Shown: positions 13,681-27,802 of the stretch, one piece after another
How positions within the stretch are numbered: position 1 is the stretch's first letter
How the letters are laid out: every line of letters begins with the position of its first letter
DNA from: Eopsaltria australis
Lineage: Eukaryota; Chordata; Aves; Passeriformes; Petroicidae
Assembly: GCA_034509425.1 (NCBI GenBank)
Contig: JAVTVJ010000496.1
Span: 310,001 to 374,000, forward strand
Length of the DNA: 64,000 bases
Reading direction: 5' to 3'
The notes under the pieces: model-generated
The model's database searches: none
What the model was told of the DNA's origin: nothing
Seen by the model: the letters and a program-made list of their open reading frames with translations, nothing else
Position numbers and translations under genes: made by a program

Positions 13681-13822
13681 ATTTTAATCTCATTTTGCCT
13701 TTGAAGAATGATGGAAAAGGAAGGTCAAGTAAATTGCCTGAGTCTGTATGAGATGTTTGTAACAGGTTTTCAGGATCACAGCTCAGGGGCTCAATTTAAC
13801 TGACTCAGAAGCCAGTCTGTTC
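13681..13822 (-). mobile_element. Possible ancient MIR/CORE-SINE remnant
   Basis: Read on the plus strand, blocks occur in the order expected of a reverse-oriented MIR-type SINE. They are CATTTTGCC...GAAGAA, then AAGGTCAAGTAAATTGCC, then GGATCACAGCTCAGGGGC, then ACTGACTCAGAAGCCAGTCT. These parallel the MIR pattern of a CATTTTACAGATGAGGAAA-like block, a GGTTAAGTAACTTGCCC-like block and a terminal GACTC...GCC block. Divergence is high, as expected for an amniote-age element. A profile search would be needed to confirm it. Confidence 0.4.
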
Positions 13823-16800
13823 AAGTGAGACATGAAGTTCCCCCCTTTACCTCAGATACATTTGCCACTATCTCAAAAACACAAAGCAATGTACTTTCTG
13901 ACATCCCTCAATTTAGTTTGTGTGAATATTACAACTGAAACCAGCAGGAGCAGCCAGAACCTTTGTGTTCTTTATTGTGCTCGAGTGGAGACACAACTCC
14001 AGATCTCAACAGTAAGCTGAGAGTAAGCAACCACCTGAAATAACAATTAGTGCCTAGTTCCTTGTCCCACCAAAATGGTGCCCCACTTTGAGGCCACCCA
14101 CAAGAAGCAGGAAAGGATGTTTTTTCAAACTACTGCAATAATGGCAGTTTCTGTGGGTGAACAGTGAGATGGAAGAAGGAGTAAATGAGAAACATTCCGG
14201 TTTTGGACAGACAGCAAGACCTGCTCTTGCATAAGAAACTCTCATTTTTCAGTCAGGCTGCTGAAGTGGAAGAAAATATCCAGAGTGGTTAAAAGCTCTG
14301 AAAAATGGAAAAAGTGCTGGGCAGATTATCCATGGGCAGCTGGATGTTTCCAAGGTAACACAGCTATCTTGTCTTGTAGGACATTCTCCAGGTCTAACAC
14401 TACAAAATAGCGTGAATGGAAATCACCACAGCCAGAGTTCAATGGGGTGCTGTGCACAGCTCTGTAATTTGTCCAGTATACAAAGGCTCTCTATATCCTG
14501 CACCATGGAGCTTTCTCTCTGCAGGTCTTGCATATCAACCACAACACACTCAACAGAGGAACACACTGCACTGCACATTTTTCTGAAATGTCTCCCTTGT
14601 TTTCTGCATGTCCCTTACTCAAAAAATTGAACAATGCAGAAGGGCAGAGAAGCTGCTGGTAACACAGAGAGACCAGTCAACGCACATGAGAGAAGCACAA
14701 AAGCACACTAGTTTGTCTATGGTGGGTATCTGCTTCTAGAAGAGGAAGAGTCTGGAGTAGGGAGGAAAAGATGGGAAAGAGTAGAACAACTGTGCATCTG
14801 ATGTATGTTACTTTCCTCCAGAAAAGGTTGTACAGTTAAAATTTAGAAAAGAAGCAAAATTGCATTGTGATCTAAATGAAGAAAATGGAAAAGTGATTGA
14901 AAAGTAGGATTTTTTTTTTTAAACTGGTTCTGTTTTTCTAATCGAATATAAGAAAATTCTTTCTACCTAGAGCAAGACTTCATACATGTAGTAACTTCAG
15001 TTTCTTCAAACCATTAGCTTTGTCTCATCAGTCTCATGGCCGCTTCAACTCTAATTTAGCTGTAACATCAGTGCCTGGCAATAAAATGTCCTGTTAAGCA
15101 TATGGTGCCACAATATTCGAAGTCTAAAAACTTCTAACATTTCTATGCCCTTTCATGTTGGGACAGAAAAAGGTTCATTAGATAAGTCTAAAGATAATAT
15201 CCTTTCCAAAATATCTGTTCTCAGGACACTAAGGAGTGTAGTGGGAAGAACTGGGAAGACGAATAGAGAAAGCTGGAGGAGATCTGTATAGCTTTGGACT
15301 ATTCCATCAACACAAACTTAATTGATAATAATGTAGCAAACAGGTTTAGAATGAGAGGAACTGGTGAGTTGTTTTTCTTCCAAAAAGATTCAAAGTGCTC
15401 TCACAGATCAAAGTGTCTATTTTTTTAATAGATTTTTTACTTTTGAATTTCTAGTCTGATAACATGCAATGAATTAGAATTTTCAAGCCTAAATTAAAAT
15501 ACATGAGAGTGATCAGAAGTGAGATAAAAATATTTATTTATTATTCTGGGCAGTTTTGTTGCATGCATTGCATGTGAGAAAACATACTTGGAGTAGTGCT
15601 AGCAAACTTCCCATGTAGATGTTGGAAAGCTTTTCACTGTTTAAATGAAACTTCTTGTTCACACAGTGTAGAATATAAGAACCATCTACTGAAAACTATT
15701 TCATTTATCTATTAATGCTACATTTTTTAAAATGGGTCCTGTCTTTAAAGGCAGGCATATTAGGCCATGACTAAGACATATATTCTGAGTAAAATTCCAA
15801 GTGTATATTTAATATAAAGAAAAAAAAGTTTCTTAACTCTACAGTTTAAGAAATATACTTTGAAAGGAAATAAGGAAAATACAGTATACAAACACAATAT
15901 GCACAAGCTATTCGCAGACAGAGAGGGGAAAAAATATCTGATCTTTCTAGGTCATTCATCTAAAATACTTTTCATAAGTGCTGAAGGAAAGTGGACAAAA
16001 GTTCTGAGAAGGAAAAAAACAACAAAAAAGATCTTCAGTAACCTGAAAAATTCCATGGATTTATTCTGTAGTTCTGTATTGTTATGAATAGCATTATAAA
16101 AGAAATGGAGACCTTGGACTTCATGTTTTGGATTCAGGAGAGATAAAAAAAGCCCATAGCCTATTGTTTAGTGTTTTGGCTTGTATTCAGGGCATGCAAA
16201 ACAACATTGCTCCTGGATCACAAAGGCCCTCTAAGGAGAAGCAATCCAACAGAACAAGTCTGTTCTCAAGACAGGTTTCAAAGAGGGGAAAAAATTGACT
16301 GTTGACATCACTGGAAGATGTTTCTAATTCCTAAGAAAGGATGATAGAGGTCTGTAAATTCTTCATCTTGCTGTGTGTACTCTTCTTTATGCAATGCGAC
16401 TTGTGGCAGTACGTATAAGTTCTATTTTTTACTTCTTTTACTAAACATAGATACCCTCTGGCAGAGTGAAACTGCAAGTCAGAAGTAGCTAAGAAAGTCA
16501 ATAAATCACAGATCCATGCTGACTACTCGTTCTGCCTTTTTTTCCGACACTATGCTGCATTTATTCTCCCTCTCCTAGAAAAAGAAAACTACCTATTTTG
16601 CTTAGCAGTAGTTCCAGTATTCTTTAAGTATCAGTAAGTTCTTAACAACACCAAAAATAAAAGTTCAGTTCACAGCTACCTGTTTATTGTTGTGATTTTG
16701 TCCTTGGCAATAATCAGAAAGTTTATTATCCTTCCTATCTTTTGGAACTCTTCAAGATTCACTTAAATTCAGTTGCAATTTTTCCATCTAGAAAGATGGA

Positions 16801-19800
16801 TATCAGATATTTAATCTGATACTCAAAAAAAAACACTCCATGGCAAGTGCAAATAGTAAGTGCAAATAAATTCCAATACTTCCAACTATGTATTGGAATA
16901 ATATTGGAAATATAAGTGCTGCATAATTATGGAGAAGTTAGAAAATCACTATATTTTTAGTATCTTACCTTTAGTACTGCTAATTTCCAACAACCACAAA
17001 TAGCAGGACAACAAAGATTTTTTGAAGTAAATGTATCATAGAAATTAATTACAGAATAATGTATTTGCGGACCTATGTAGCTATGGTCAATGCTGGCCAA
17101 GTCATCTCATACATTTTATAATTCAGGCACAATTCTGCCATTAAATTCCAGCATTCCTAAGACTGACACAGTTAAACATTAAAGCCTTATAATTTTAAAT
17201 CAGAAAGATAGTGACACCAAAATATAACATTTGCTTTCATAAAAAGGATAGTGATGCTTTATAATTTAATGTGTATTTGACTAAAATCCAACAACAAATA
17301 ATTCATGGGATACTAAATAATGGAATATTTATTGATATGATTTCATATGAAATTTTATATTTAAAATATTCAGAAAGAGTTGTAAGGAATCTATCTTATA
17401 TATTCCCACCAATTTTCCTACAGAGCAGTATTTTTCTGCATAGTGTATCATATACACAGTGCCAAAGCTTTGGGGGCTCATAGCCTTTGAAAATACTGAT
17501 AATCTGAAGAAGACATGTCAGCCTTTACTATTAATCCTTCCTTTAGGAGATAGAAAAGGTTGGATCACCAGTTGTTTATTCTGAATACTTGCAAGAGTGC
17601 TAACCCTACACTGTAAACAGTAAAACTCTCATTATTATTATTACCACAGAAGGACTTAAAATGGAAATGTCCCCAGTACCCCACAAAGCCCAAGAATGTC
17701 AATTTTCAGGCTGTGGAGGAAGCTTAAATTTCTTGAAGTATTTTACCCTTCTGTCTCTTAAAAGCCCAAGAATATGCACAAAATTTTAGCTTTTGTTAAA
17801 GCAGGCAGAAGCAAGAAAGGAGAGGGATATAAAGAGAATTATATGCCTTCTTGTCACTGCCGAACAAAGAAAGACAAGCAATAGCTTATATGAAACAAGC
17901 TTTAATTTTTGTTTAATTAGAAAGTTGAAAAGCATGGAGTTCCATCTGCTCTGCTAGGGGCTGCAATAAATACTGCTTCTTGGAGTTGTGGGTCTACAAA
18001 AAAATTCACTCATTCTACTGCAATACTCATCTAATGCCAAGGATTATATTTTGACCTCGAAAAAAACCCCTGCACATCCTCCTGTTTTATATGGGTTCCA
18101 GAGAGTTTTTGCTTTAAGCACGGGAGGTTTGGAGCCAGCTGATATTTGGAAGATAAATATAATAAGATAAATTCCACGCAAGCCCTTTGACAATGAGTTG
18201 CATTTTCTGCCCTCTGTAAGTCATCCTTGGCTAATGGGCTGTGGTATCCTCTGCATCAAATAATAAAGCAGGAGATCCTGCTTTATTTCCTAAAGAATTC
18301 TACTCCAAGAAGCTCACTTCAAAAACAGGACTTTTGAAATACCTGAGATATTGAGAAAAGATTCAACATTAGATTTGTGGGAGGTTCTTTTCGTATTAAA
18401 GTATCAGTATGCCAGTATAAACTCAGACTTTGAAAATCTAGGGTCAGTGTAGTTCTTTACTCTGTAACAGACACTGACCATTTCTTCTCTTTCTGGACAG
18501 TAACTCTCTAACTTGTTTACTAGAAGTCCTTGGATCCTGCAGTTACACACTCTTGGTTTCTTTAGAAAAAAAACCAGTCATTGTTTCTCAGACCTGGTGT
18601 GACATTTTCCAGACAGCTGCTTATCTGAAGCCATTGCATTTGTTTGCTACAAACTGCCCAACTCAACTGCTCTGGAACCAAATAATTAAAGAATTTAAGA
18701 AAGAGTAGATCCACACCTGTATTACCTCACTGAGCAGGTCATAGCGTTTCTAAGCAGCTGTAGATCAGTACTATAACAATCACAGATGGCTTGAAACAGC
18801 AAAAATAATTTCAGTTACCAGCTCTTCCTAGTTCTACTTGAGGAAAAGCTTACTTTTCAGAGACAGAGGACAAAAGAAGAGGTGTGTCTCAATCTGTTCT
18901 ACCTGATATATACTACTAGTTGTATTGTATTTTTAATTGTATTTTTATCCAATGGCCGCACTTGCAAAATGTACGATTTTCTTCATTATGGAACCAATCA
19001 GCATGGCAGAAGAAAGAAAATTGGGATGGATTTTAACTTTCAGTACTGTACTTTCAGTAACTTTCATTACTATGGTGAAATTTATAACTATTTTTACTTT
19101 TAGGCTCTAATAAGAGAGGTAATGTTCTTTTTCCATAACCAAACTGTTCCTTACATGTTGTTTGTTCAACACATTGTTACTTGAAATCTGCAGATTTATC
19201 TCCCCTTACCACTTTAAAAAAGTAAAAAATTACATTGAATTTCAGAAATATGATGTCTAATTTTTGTTCTTACAAACTTAAGTGAATTTCTTTATCAAAG
19301 CAGAAGTCTTTGATTTTAGTATCTGTCAAGATTAGACAAGATGTACAAAAATTGAAGTTCTCCTGTAAAATGTCTTCTTCAAATTGATCCCTATAGAACT
19401 TCTTTTTATCAGAAAAAAAAACATTAGGGCATTTATAGGGTGGACAATTTTAATATATGTAGTTTTTCAAGCATACTATACCATTATTTATTAAGTCAAG
19501 ACTGATCTCTGTACATGCAAACCTTGGCATAATTAATTTTGTTTTGCTCTCTCGATTCTTGACAAATAGGATTACATTAAAACTATTTTGAAAATTAAGC
19601 AGGTAAGTTTCCTTCAGCAATGTAAGTAAAGTAAACATATTGTAGAGGTGGTATTAAAATTTGAAGGCAATTCTACTACAAATATAAATGAACAGTATTA
19701 TTAGATGTATTCATTAATGGAAGGCGGATATAAAAGACAAAACTACATCTGTTTTTCATTGGAAATTCCAGTCTTATTATGGTTATATGCACAACATTTC

Positions 19801-22800
19801 ATATAAAAATCACTGAATGGTGGTTTTTTTCAGTAAAAAGAGTCATTTTACCATGTTTATATCATACTCTCTAAAACAACTGTGCAAACAGGGATCATAC
19901 AACCACACATCAAACCTTGCTACACAAAATTTTCATGAAGAATAATGTATTCCTCCTTAAATTTTCTATATGTAAAAAAATGAGCTAAGTTTAAAAACAA
20001 ATCAAATAATTACTGTAAGTAAATGTGATTTGACCAAAAATCAGCACATAAAAAATAGAAGATAAGCATCTTCAGCTGCTCATATAATCTTTCAAACAGG
20101 TACTTTTACAGTAGTTTATATCCTTTAACAGTACACGAATAACAGCCAGTGGATCTGAAAGTAGGTTTAGAAGTCTGGTTAGAGCTTCACAGTACAGATA
20201 TAGAATATCAAGTGAGATGAACATTGCCCTGAAAGTGAAGGTAGAACATTTATATTGGAAATATGATTGCTCAGAGGATCCCAAAACACTGAAAAATGAA
20301 GGGAATCTGTATTTCCTTTTATCTTTTATCCAAATTTGTTTTTTAAAAGAGCAAAAATAGAGCTGAACCTTCACTTAGCAAAAAAAGTGTCTTAGCTGTG
20401 TTCACCCATTTATAAAATTTATATAATTGAAGTTATTTAAACTCTCATACAACATGCACAAAGAGAGGTATGCACAGTAAATAAAATAATAATGTCAACA
20501 AGCCTGTTAGGTTTCTTATGGCCAGATAAATTCACTGCTGAATTTTCTGAAGAATCTCAAACATTAGTTTACGTAAAATCTTCAGAGCTGTTAATTAAAT
20601 GCTGTCAGGAAGTAATATAACACTGTTATTTGGAAGAAATTAGGTGGAAGAAAATAATGGGTTTGACTCTCCATTCTTACACTGGTTTTGTGCAAATGTG
20701 AGGTGAAAATCAGAGCTAACACGTCTAGCTTTCCCAAATATGCAGAACATATGGAATGAAAATGTTCTTATTATTTCTTCGGTAGATTATACCATCCAGT
20801 CATACCATACTGTATACTCAGCTGCTATCTGAATATATATTTTTGTCATGTTCTATGAGATGATAAAAGTAACTGTAACTATATCAGAACTGTAAGTGGA
20901 ATAACAGGAGACTAAATGGTGATAAAGCAGCTGGTACACAAAATGAGTGGGACTTAAATTTGAAAATATCCATATCCTTTTTTGTGTGTGAGAGAAATGT
21001 AATCCAATTTGTGATTTGGATCTCTGATGCTGCAGCTGCTATAGGAAAGCTTCCAGCATATTCTTCAACCACAGTACTCTGCACTTTAGTTTCTCAAGAT
21101 TGAAATGAATGCTAATTGTCCTCTTGGTAAAATCCTCTCTTTAATAAAAACAATTCCTTTCTCTAAATTTTTCCTTTTACAAGAATGGTGATCTTCGAAA
21201 GAGCTAAGTCCAGCCCTTCGCCCAATTGCAGAGTTCTAGGAGATTTGTTACATTTTTGTTTGGTGAAGAGGGAATTACCAGAGATTCTTTTATACGTGCA
21301 GACTTGCCAAAAGCAAACACATTTGGTATTGAATTATTGGTCAACACATCTCATTCCCTTGTTCTGGCTACCTTTGGGGAAAAAAAACCACACTGATTTT
21401 CAAGCGTTACAGATGCTTAATTGCACACTAACTCAAATTTCCTCGCCATTGCTTAATTGCAGATTTAGACTCAGATACAGCAGCATTCCTACTTTTCTAG
21501 TGAAAGCTGTGACCCAAAATAAAAGTCATGACAGTATCTCCTTGTGCATCTGGCCCTTGGTTTTTCACCTTATAGCTCTGAAATCCTTCTTCATAGATGG
21601 GTGGTCAGCTAATAGACTTTTTTTCCTGAAACTGAAATCAAGCATTCAAAAGCAGTTTTCTGAAATCTGGTGTTCTCAGAATGAATCACAGAGAGGAAAC
21701 ATGCTAGCAAACCCATCAGCTCCTACCATATGCTGACTTTCCCCAGCTTGTTTAAGGTCAGAGGTCTCCAAGAGGTAAAACTCTTTAAGTGAAGTTTGCT
21801 TCACTTAGATAACAAATGAGATTGATGAGAAAGAATTGCCTGGACAGTCTATTGTTTTCTGGAGAAAAGGAAGATAAGCTCTCTCTGATCAGACTTCTAT
21901 ACAGCCTTACCCAGCAATATTCTAAAAGCAGTAAAAAAAGCTGAGGAATAAAAGAGTTCTATTTATAGAGCTCCCAACTAGTCAGATAGCATGGAAAACA
22001 GATCCTGAAATATGCAAGCATTTCACATAAATCATATTCCCACCTACTGGAGTAGAGGTGTGATAAAAGACCAGCACACAAAGCTGGACTCCTTCCTGGA
22101 CTTATTTCAGTGACAAGCACTTCAGCTGTAGTTCCACCCTGACAGTAGAATTTCATTAGTTTATTATTTTACTCAGATGCCATGAAATAATCAGCCTTTG
22201 GCTGATTATACATATGCAAAGCAAGACTAGATTGCCATACCCTCAAATTTGTCTGGAAAAACACAAAATATTTTAGGAATAGTGTCAGTAATTAAATAAT
22301 ACTCAGCACCATATTTAAGTGGTCTGTGACAGCTAATGACAGCTGCACAGCTTTAAGAGCTCATGCTTTCTCAGAGATATTTTTAAACTCTGGCTGCTGA
22401 AATCCTTCAAAGTTTCAAAAAAACCCCTCCTACTATTAAACCTTCTTTCAGTGCTCCAAAGATGCCCTGCCATTTGTAACAGATTCCAAAGTGCTATTTT
22501 TTCACAGTCAAATATATGTATATGCACACAAGCACATATTCAAATTAATGTATCTATACTTGATTTATATATATTTACAGGGCAAGAAGCAATCCAGTGA
22601 AAAAGTGACTGCATAGGTACTGTGAGAAAGATTTCTCAAGTGAGTTTCTCAAATTTTTCAGGATAAAGCTTTATCAAGACATTACAAAACAAATGTCAGA
22701 AAAAATCAGTCTTCTGTAGTATCATCTCACAAACATGCCGGAATTACTGACCTAGTTCATGTGCTTTACCATAAAATACAAAATATGTATTGTTTTTAGA

Positions 22801-24410
22801 AAGCCAGAGCTCTTGAAGGCATAAATGGATTAATTTACCATTGACCTAGAAACTGCTGCAAAACACTTCTGTTGAAGTGTCACAACATCATTATGTCACT
22901 TCATAAAAAAAGCCCCAAACCAATCAAACAATTAAAATACACAAGTCTTGCAGTGAAGGCAGAAAATATTTGAGAGCAGCTGTTTCTCTATGCTACTGAG
23001 ACTAGTGACCATGCAAACTGAGCTACAGGTGACCTGCAAGAGCCACTTCTCTAGAAAAGTATCTGACAGTTGATGGAAGAACAACTTTACTGACTTCACT
23101 TAACCTGACAGAAAATTTTTATCATAAACTGGATAGATAGCAAATTTACAATCAGACTTTAGTCCTGTGAGGATACATGGATGCTTATTGTAAAGGATTA
23201 GGAATAAATACTTAGAAATCAACAGTCTGTCACACAGACAGGAGATTTTTTTGTTGTTCAGTGTTAGGGTATTTATCAAGTTAGTAAAAAAAATTATTTT
23301 ACTACAGAAATGGAAAGCAAATTCCTCCTTTTAATTTTTATTTTAAAAGTGATAAAGAAGAAGATGGATTTTTCCATGAGCATTTTCTTTGAACTTCTGA
23401 ATTGCCTTTTCTCCTTAAATGCTTAAAATACACTAAGTGTAATATTGCTCTAATAAATCCCATCACAGTTACTCTAGAGACAGAGTCACAGACCATGCTG
23501 GAATAATGATGATTTAATTTAGTAATTCTGATTGACTGAAAGAGTGCAAACTGCTCTTTGTCCAGAAAGTTGTTTAAAGACATAAATTCTAAGTACAACT
23601 CACTGAACATCAAATGCAAACAGGATCAAGAGCTGGTGTTAGAGGCTATAATGTACCTCAGATTTCCCTCTTTACACAGGAAAGCAAAGAGCTGATGCAA
23701 ATTGCAGCAAATATAGACTATTTGGGGGAATATAAATTTTCCTTTTATTTTCTACTTCTAGCAATCACATATAAAAATTCTTATAGATAAATATTGCATG
23801 TAAGTAGAAGATGCCCATATGAAGAGAGAAAGACATTTAAAACTAGATAATCCAATGAAATCTTCCACTTGCTGAATAAAAAATTTTGTTATTTTACAAA
23901 GATTAGAGATTAAATTTGATGCTAACACATTACTGGTAGTTTCATGCTTCCAGAGGTTTAAGTTTCTCTCTAAAAACTGCCTTTGAATGATAAAAAATCA
24001 TAAGTAATGGAAGGACAGTAATGGATGTTATGAATCTCCTCACAAGACAAAAGTGGGAGAGGATGAAAACTTTACCCAAACCTCAAACTTGCAGTGGAGT
24101 TGGGCTGCTCAAAAGAGGGAATTCTACCATGTTCCTGGTCTCAGGAGATTAACATACACACTACTGTCATCAGATGTGCTGATGTGATATATTTGAGACA
24201 CAAAAGTTGATGCTGACAGTTTTACTTCAAGCAACAGATGTCTGTACCTGTGTATTTAGTGTAAGTTACTAATTTCATTCTTTTGCTGAGCACAGTTTAG
24301 CAGATATTTAGCTTTATGCTTCGCTTTTCATCACAGTGTTAGCTAATTTATTCAAGGCTTCAAGCCAACAGAGGCCATATTCTGTTTTCAAACCTTATGA
24401 GATACAGAAT
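13823..24410. other. Long AT-rich non-coding stretch
   Basis: No recognisable gene or transposon over about 10.6 kb. A perfect 30-nt hairpin lies at 16870-16899. A 183-codon plus-strand frame at 21185-21736 is the longest non-repeat frame in the window, but its translation shows no domain and no start or splice support. The rest is unique intergenic- or intron-like sequence. Confidence 0.55.
16870..16899. repeat. Perfect 10-bp inverted repeat (hairpin)
   Basis: ATTCCAATAC and GTATTGGAAT are exact reverse complements separated by a 10-nt loop. The AT-rich stem is too short for a microRNA precursor. Just upstream the string AGTGCAAATA is repeated. Confidence 0.7.
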
Positions 24411-25625
24411 GACAGAATCAACTAGGCGATCATCAAGATCTAACCTATGACCTTGTCAACCAGACCATGGCACTAAGTGCCACATCCTCTCTTTCCTTAA
24501 ACACCTTCAGGGATGGTGACTCCACCACTTCCCTGGGCAGCCCCTTCCAATGCCCAGTGATCCTTTCTGTGAGGAATTTCTTCCTAATCATCAGGCTTTA
24601 CCTAAACCTCCACTGCTGCAGCTTTAAGTCAGTGTGCTGTTGTCCTATTGCTGGTTGTCCGGGAGAAGAGACTGACCCCCACCTAGCTACAACCTCCTTT
24701 CAGCGAGTTGTAGAGAGTGATAGGGTCTCCCCTGAACCTCCTTTTCTCCAGGCTAAACATCCCAGCTCCTCCAGCTGCTCCTCACAGGACTTGTGTCCCA
24801 GACCTTTCACCAGCCTTGTTGCTACTCTGGACATGCTCCAGCATCTCAATGTCCTTCCTAAACAGAGGGGTACAGCACTGGACACAGCACTTAAGGTTCA
24901 GCCTCACCAGTGCCAAGTACAGGGGAGGAATCACTTCCTGGGTGCTGCTGGCCACACTATTTCAGGTACAGGCCAGGATGCCATTGGCCTTCTTGGCCAC
25001 GTGGGCACGCTGCTGGCTCATGTTCAGCCGCTGTTAATCAGTACCCCCAGGTCCCTTTCTGCCTGCCTGCTGTCCAGCCACTCTGTCCCCAGGCTGTAGT
25101 GCAGCATGGGCTTGTTGTGGCCAAAGTGCATGACACTGCACTTGGTCTTGTTGAACTTCATATCTTTGGATTCAGTCCATGGATTCAGCCTGTCCGGGGC
25201 CTTCTGCAGAGCCGTCGTACCCTCCAGGAGATCAACACTCACACCCAGTTTGGTGTCATCTGCAAATATCCTAATAGTAGACTCAATCCCCTCATCCAGA
25301 TCATCAGTTAACTGGGACTGTGCCCAATGCTGATCCCTGTGGGATGCCACCAGGGACCATTCACCACCGCTCACTGGGCCCAGTCATCCAGCCAGTTCTT
25401 AACTCAGCAAAGGGTGCAGTTGTCCATGCCATGGGCTGCCAGCTTTTCCAGGGGTATGCTGTGGAAGATGGTGTCAAAGGCTTTGAAGTCTAGGTAGACA
25501 ACATCCACCAGGTGGGCCACTTCATCACAGAAGGAGATCAGGTTGGTCAGGCAGGACCTGCCCCTCCTAAATCTATTCTGGCTGGGTCTGATCCCCTGGA
25601 TGTCCCCTTAAGTGTGAACACACTC
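24411..25625 (-). mobile_element. CR1 LINE, 5'-truncated, with reverse-transcriptase remnant
   Basis: Minus-strand CR1 copy of about 1.2 kb. Its 3' end is near 24411, where the ATTCT-rich tail has decayed (GATACAGAATGACAGAATCA on the plus strand). Moving to higher coordinates come the 3' UTR and then the end of ORF2. The minus-strand frame at 25024-25374 contains IFADDTKLG (FADD at about 25255-25266, the catalytic aspartate motif of LINE reverse transcriptase). This is followed by LLEG, DRLNPW, FNKTKC and GHNKPMLHYSLG, all hallmark CR1 blocks. Further RT sequence, including the part reading backwards from 25570 to 25440, is present but broken by frameshifts and stops. The 5' end is cut near 25625, the usual 5' truncation of LINEs. 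The large plus-strand frame over 24467-25099 is only its antisense shadow. Confidence 0.95.
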
Positions 25626-27530
25626 AAGATGAGACATCAAAGCTGTCCACTAAGTCAATCTGGAACTCATGTTCCCAGCCACATGAAACAGAGGTTCAAT
25701 TACTAACCTGAAATAATTTTCTGTGTCTACCACTAACATAAAAGTACGGCAAAGAAAAGCAGTTTCTGTAACAATGCAAAAGAAATCTTTTTCTGTGCTT
25801 TATCAAAATTGTCCATTAATAGTTTTTTATTTGCTCAGAAATGTGAGATGCTCGTAATAATTTTCTCCACATGATATTTATTTTTATAACAGAGTCCTAA
25901 GAAGACACAAAAACACACTGCAAATAGCATGCATTGAAGAGATTTATCTGCAGTGACTGTATGACATTAGCCAATACAGTCTTTATCAATATAGTTATAT
26001 TGACAAAGGTTAGCTCAACATTGGGAACCTTATGTTCCTGGATTCCTTCAGAGAAATACACCCTCCCAGAACTTGAGACTGAGATGGGATTGACAAATCT
26101 TGGCCCTTATTCTGAAATGCTATTTATCAAGTCCTGCCATTAGAGAAATCAAGCCTACCTTAGTTTTGTTTTCTATCAGGCAATCTGAAGCAAAATTCCC
26201 TATTGTCTCAACTCACTTTGGTTTGCATCATGATTTCAGAGTGCCTGCACTGGGTACCTCCTGGACAAAATGAAAAGGAAGGATGACTTGTGAGAGGGAA
26301 TCTGATGCTTTCCATCCCTTTGTGGATGTACAGCCTGAGGATGTGATGACCTGTTCCAAAACAACCTCCCTGTGGATGAAGCAGACACGTGATCCTCCCC
26401 TTTTGCTCTACAGATTGACTTTTACCCTGCCACGCCACATACTAACAGAGATATAAATGCAAGAATCCAGATCAAGTACCTTCCCTCACTCCTTGGTTAG
26501 GCTCAGAGCACCAGCATATCCCTACAGACAAGACATTTTCAGCACTACTGACATCTCCTCACCGTTCTTCACGAAGCTTTGCTCAGTACCAGCACTGTTG
26601 AGGCTGATGGTGTAGACAAAGTCACTCCTCGCACTGTGCCACCACCATGCATGCAGAATACTTCATTAAAAATATAACTAAAAATTAATTTATACTTTGT
26701 TAGACCCATCACTAAGAGTAACACATTTCACAGGAATAAGCACTCTTAGTCATGCAGAACTGTAAAATTCCTCCTAGTGTAAAAATAACACAGAACACTT
26801 AAGTTTCCATGAATCATTAATTCTAATTCTTTCAGTGAAAATACTGAATCCATACTCTTCTCATTAGTTTACATCTTTGAGTGAATCACAATTCAACTGA
26901 ATTATGCCAGCTGTCATTTTAAAACAATCCTAGCTTCATAGTCCTCTGTGAATGTTCTGCTAAGTGCCAATTCAATACTGAACTAGACAGGAATAGATGA
27001 GGTAAAATAAAATTTATTTACTAAAATCACTACTAAGAAATTTAGGATTAAAAATCTTGTGATGTATACTAATACTATTGCATTCAAAATGAAAATACAA
27101 CCTCTAAATAAAGGTAAAATTATTTAGTTTAATGCTTCTATCACAGCAATTTCCCCAAAACAGACATATTTGTAGGCATAGTTCCTCATAAGTTCTTCAG
27201 AATTTAAAGTATTTAAAAACATTAAAATCACTTAAGCACTTTGTTGCTTGCCTTCATTCATATGACAGTTCAGCATGCCAAGTATTTTGTGTTTTCTGCC
27301 TTCACCTGCTTTCTTTCCTCGCTTTAAGACAGATGTAAGTAAAAGAAGAAATTTTCAGATAGATCACCCACCTTTCAACATCATCAGCTGATGCTGTTGA
27401 TAGCGAATAGATTATGAGTATCAGGCAGGCAACAGATCCTCTCGCCTTACAAATTTCTACACTATGTAAAAAAAGACCTTGAGCATGAAGTGCTTTTATA
27501 TAAAATAAAGTTAATACTGTTCTAGGATGT

Positions 27531-27560
27531 TAGTGTCCCTGACTTAACTAAGGGACACTA
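27531..27560. repeat. Perfect 10-bp inverted repeat (hairpin)
   Basis: TAGTGTCCCT and AGGGACACTA are exact reverse complements with a 10-nt loop. The arm AGGGACACTA occurs again at 38901-38910. The stem is too short for a microRNA, and no surrounding transposon ends are visible. Confidence 0.75.
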
Positions 27561-27775
27561 CAAATCAAGAAGAAGGCAGTATGATCTAGATCTGAGATAA
27601 CTACTAGGAATATATTTGAAATGTACAATGAAATCAGCCAATTCCTTACACTCTCAGACAGGGATGGGAAAGTTTTATTAGTGCTGCATAGCAAGGTTGG
27701 TAATATTTATCAAGGGAAAACCCATGCCATTTCCAACAGGCTATCATCAAAATTTATACATTATAGAGATAATAT

Positions 27776-27802
27776 GATTATATAGATTATATAGATTATA
27801 TA
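27776..27802. repeat. Short tandem repeat (GATTATATA)x3
   Basis: Three perfect adjacent copies of the 9-bp unit GATTATATA. This is a small AT-rich minisatellite likely to vary in length between individuals. Confidence 0.9.

Noticed and set aside
16870..16899. Hairpin as a microRNA precursor
   Set aside because: A 10-bp stem is far below the roughly 22-bp-plus stem needed.
19570..19602. 33-nt interval between an AAATAG acceptor and a CAG|GTAAGT donor
   Set aside because: Too short and the acceptor is weak. Likely chance.
21185..21736. 183-codon plus-strand open frame, longest outside repeats
   Set aside because: No recognisable domain, no promoter or splice support. The composition is that of surrounding DNA, and a frame of this length can arise by chance over 64 kb in six frames.
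24467..25099. 210-codon plus-strand open frame
   Set aside because: It lies antisense to a clear CR1 copy and is the shadow of LINE sequence.
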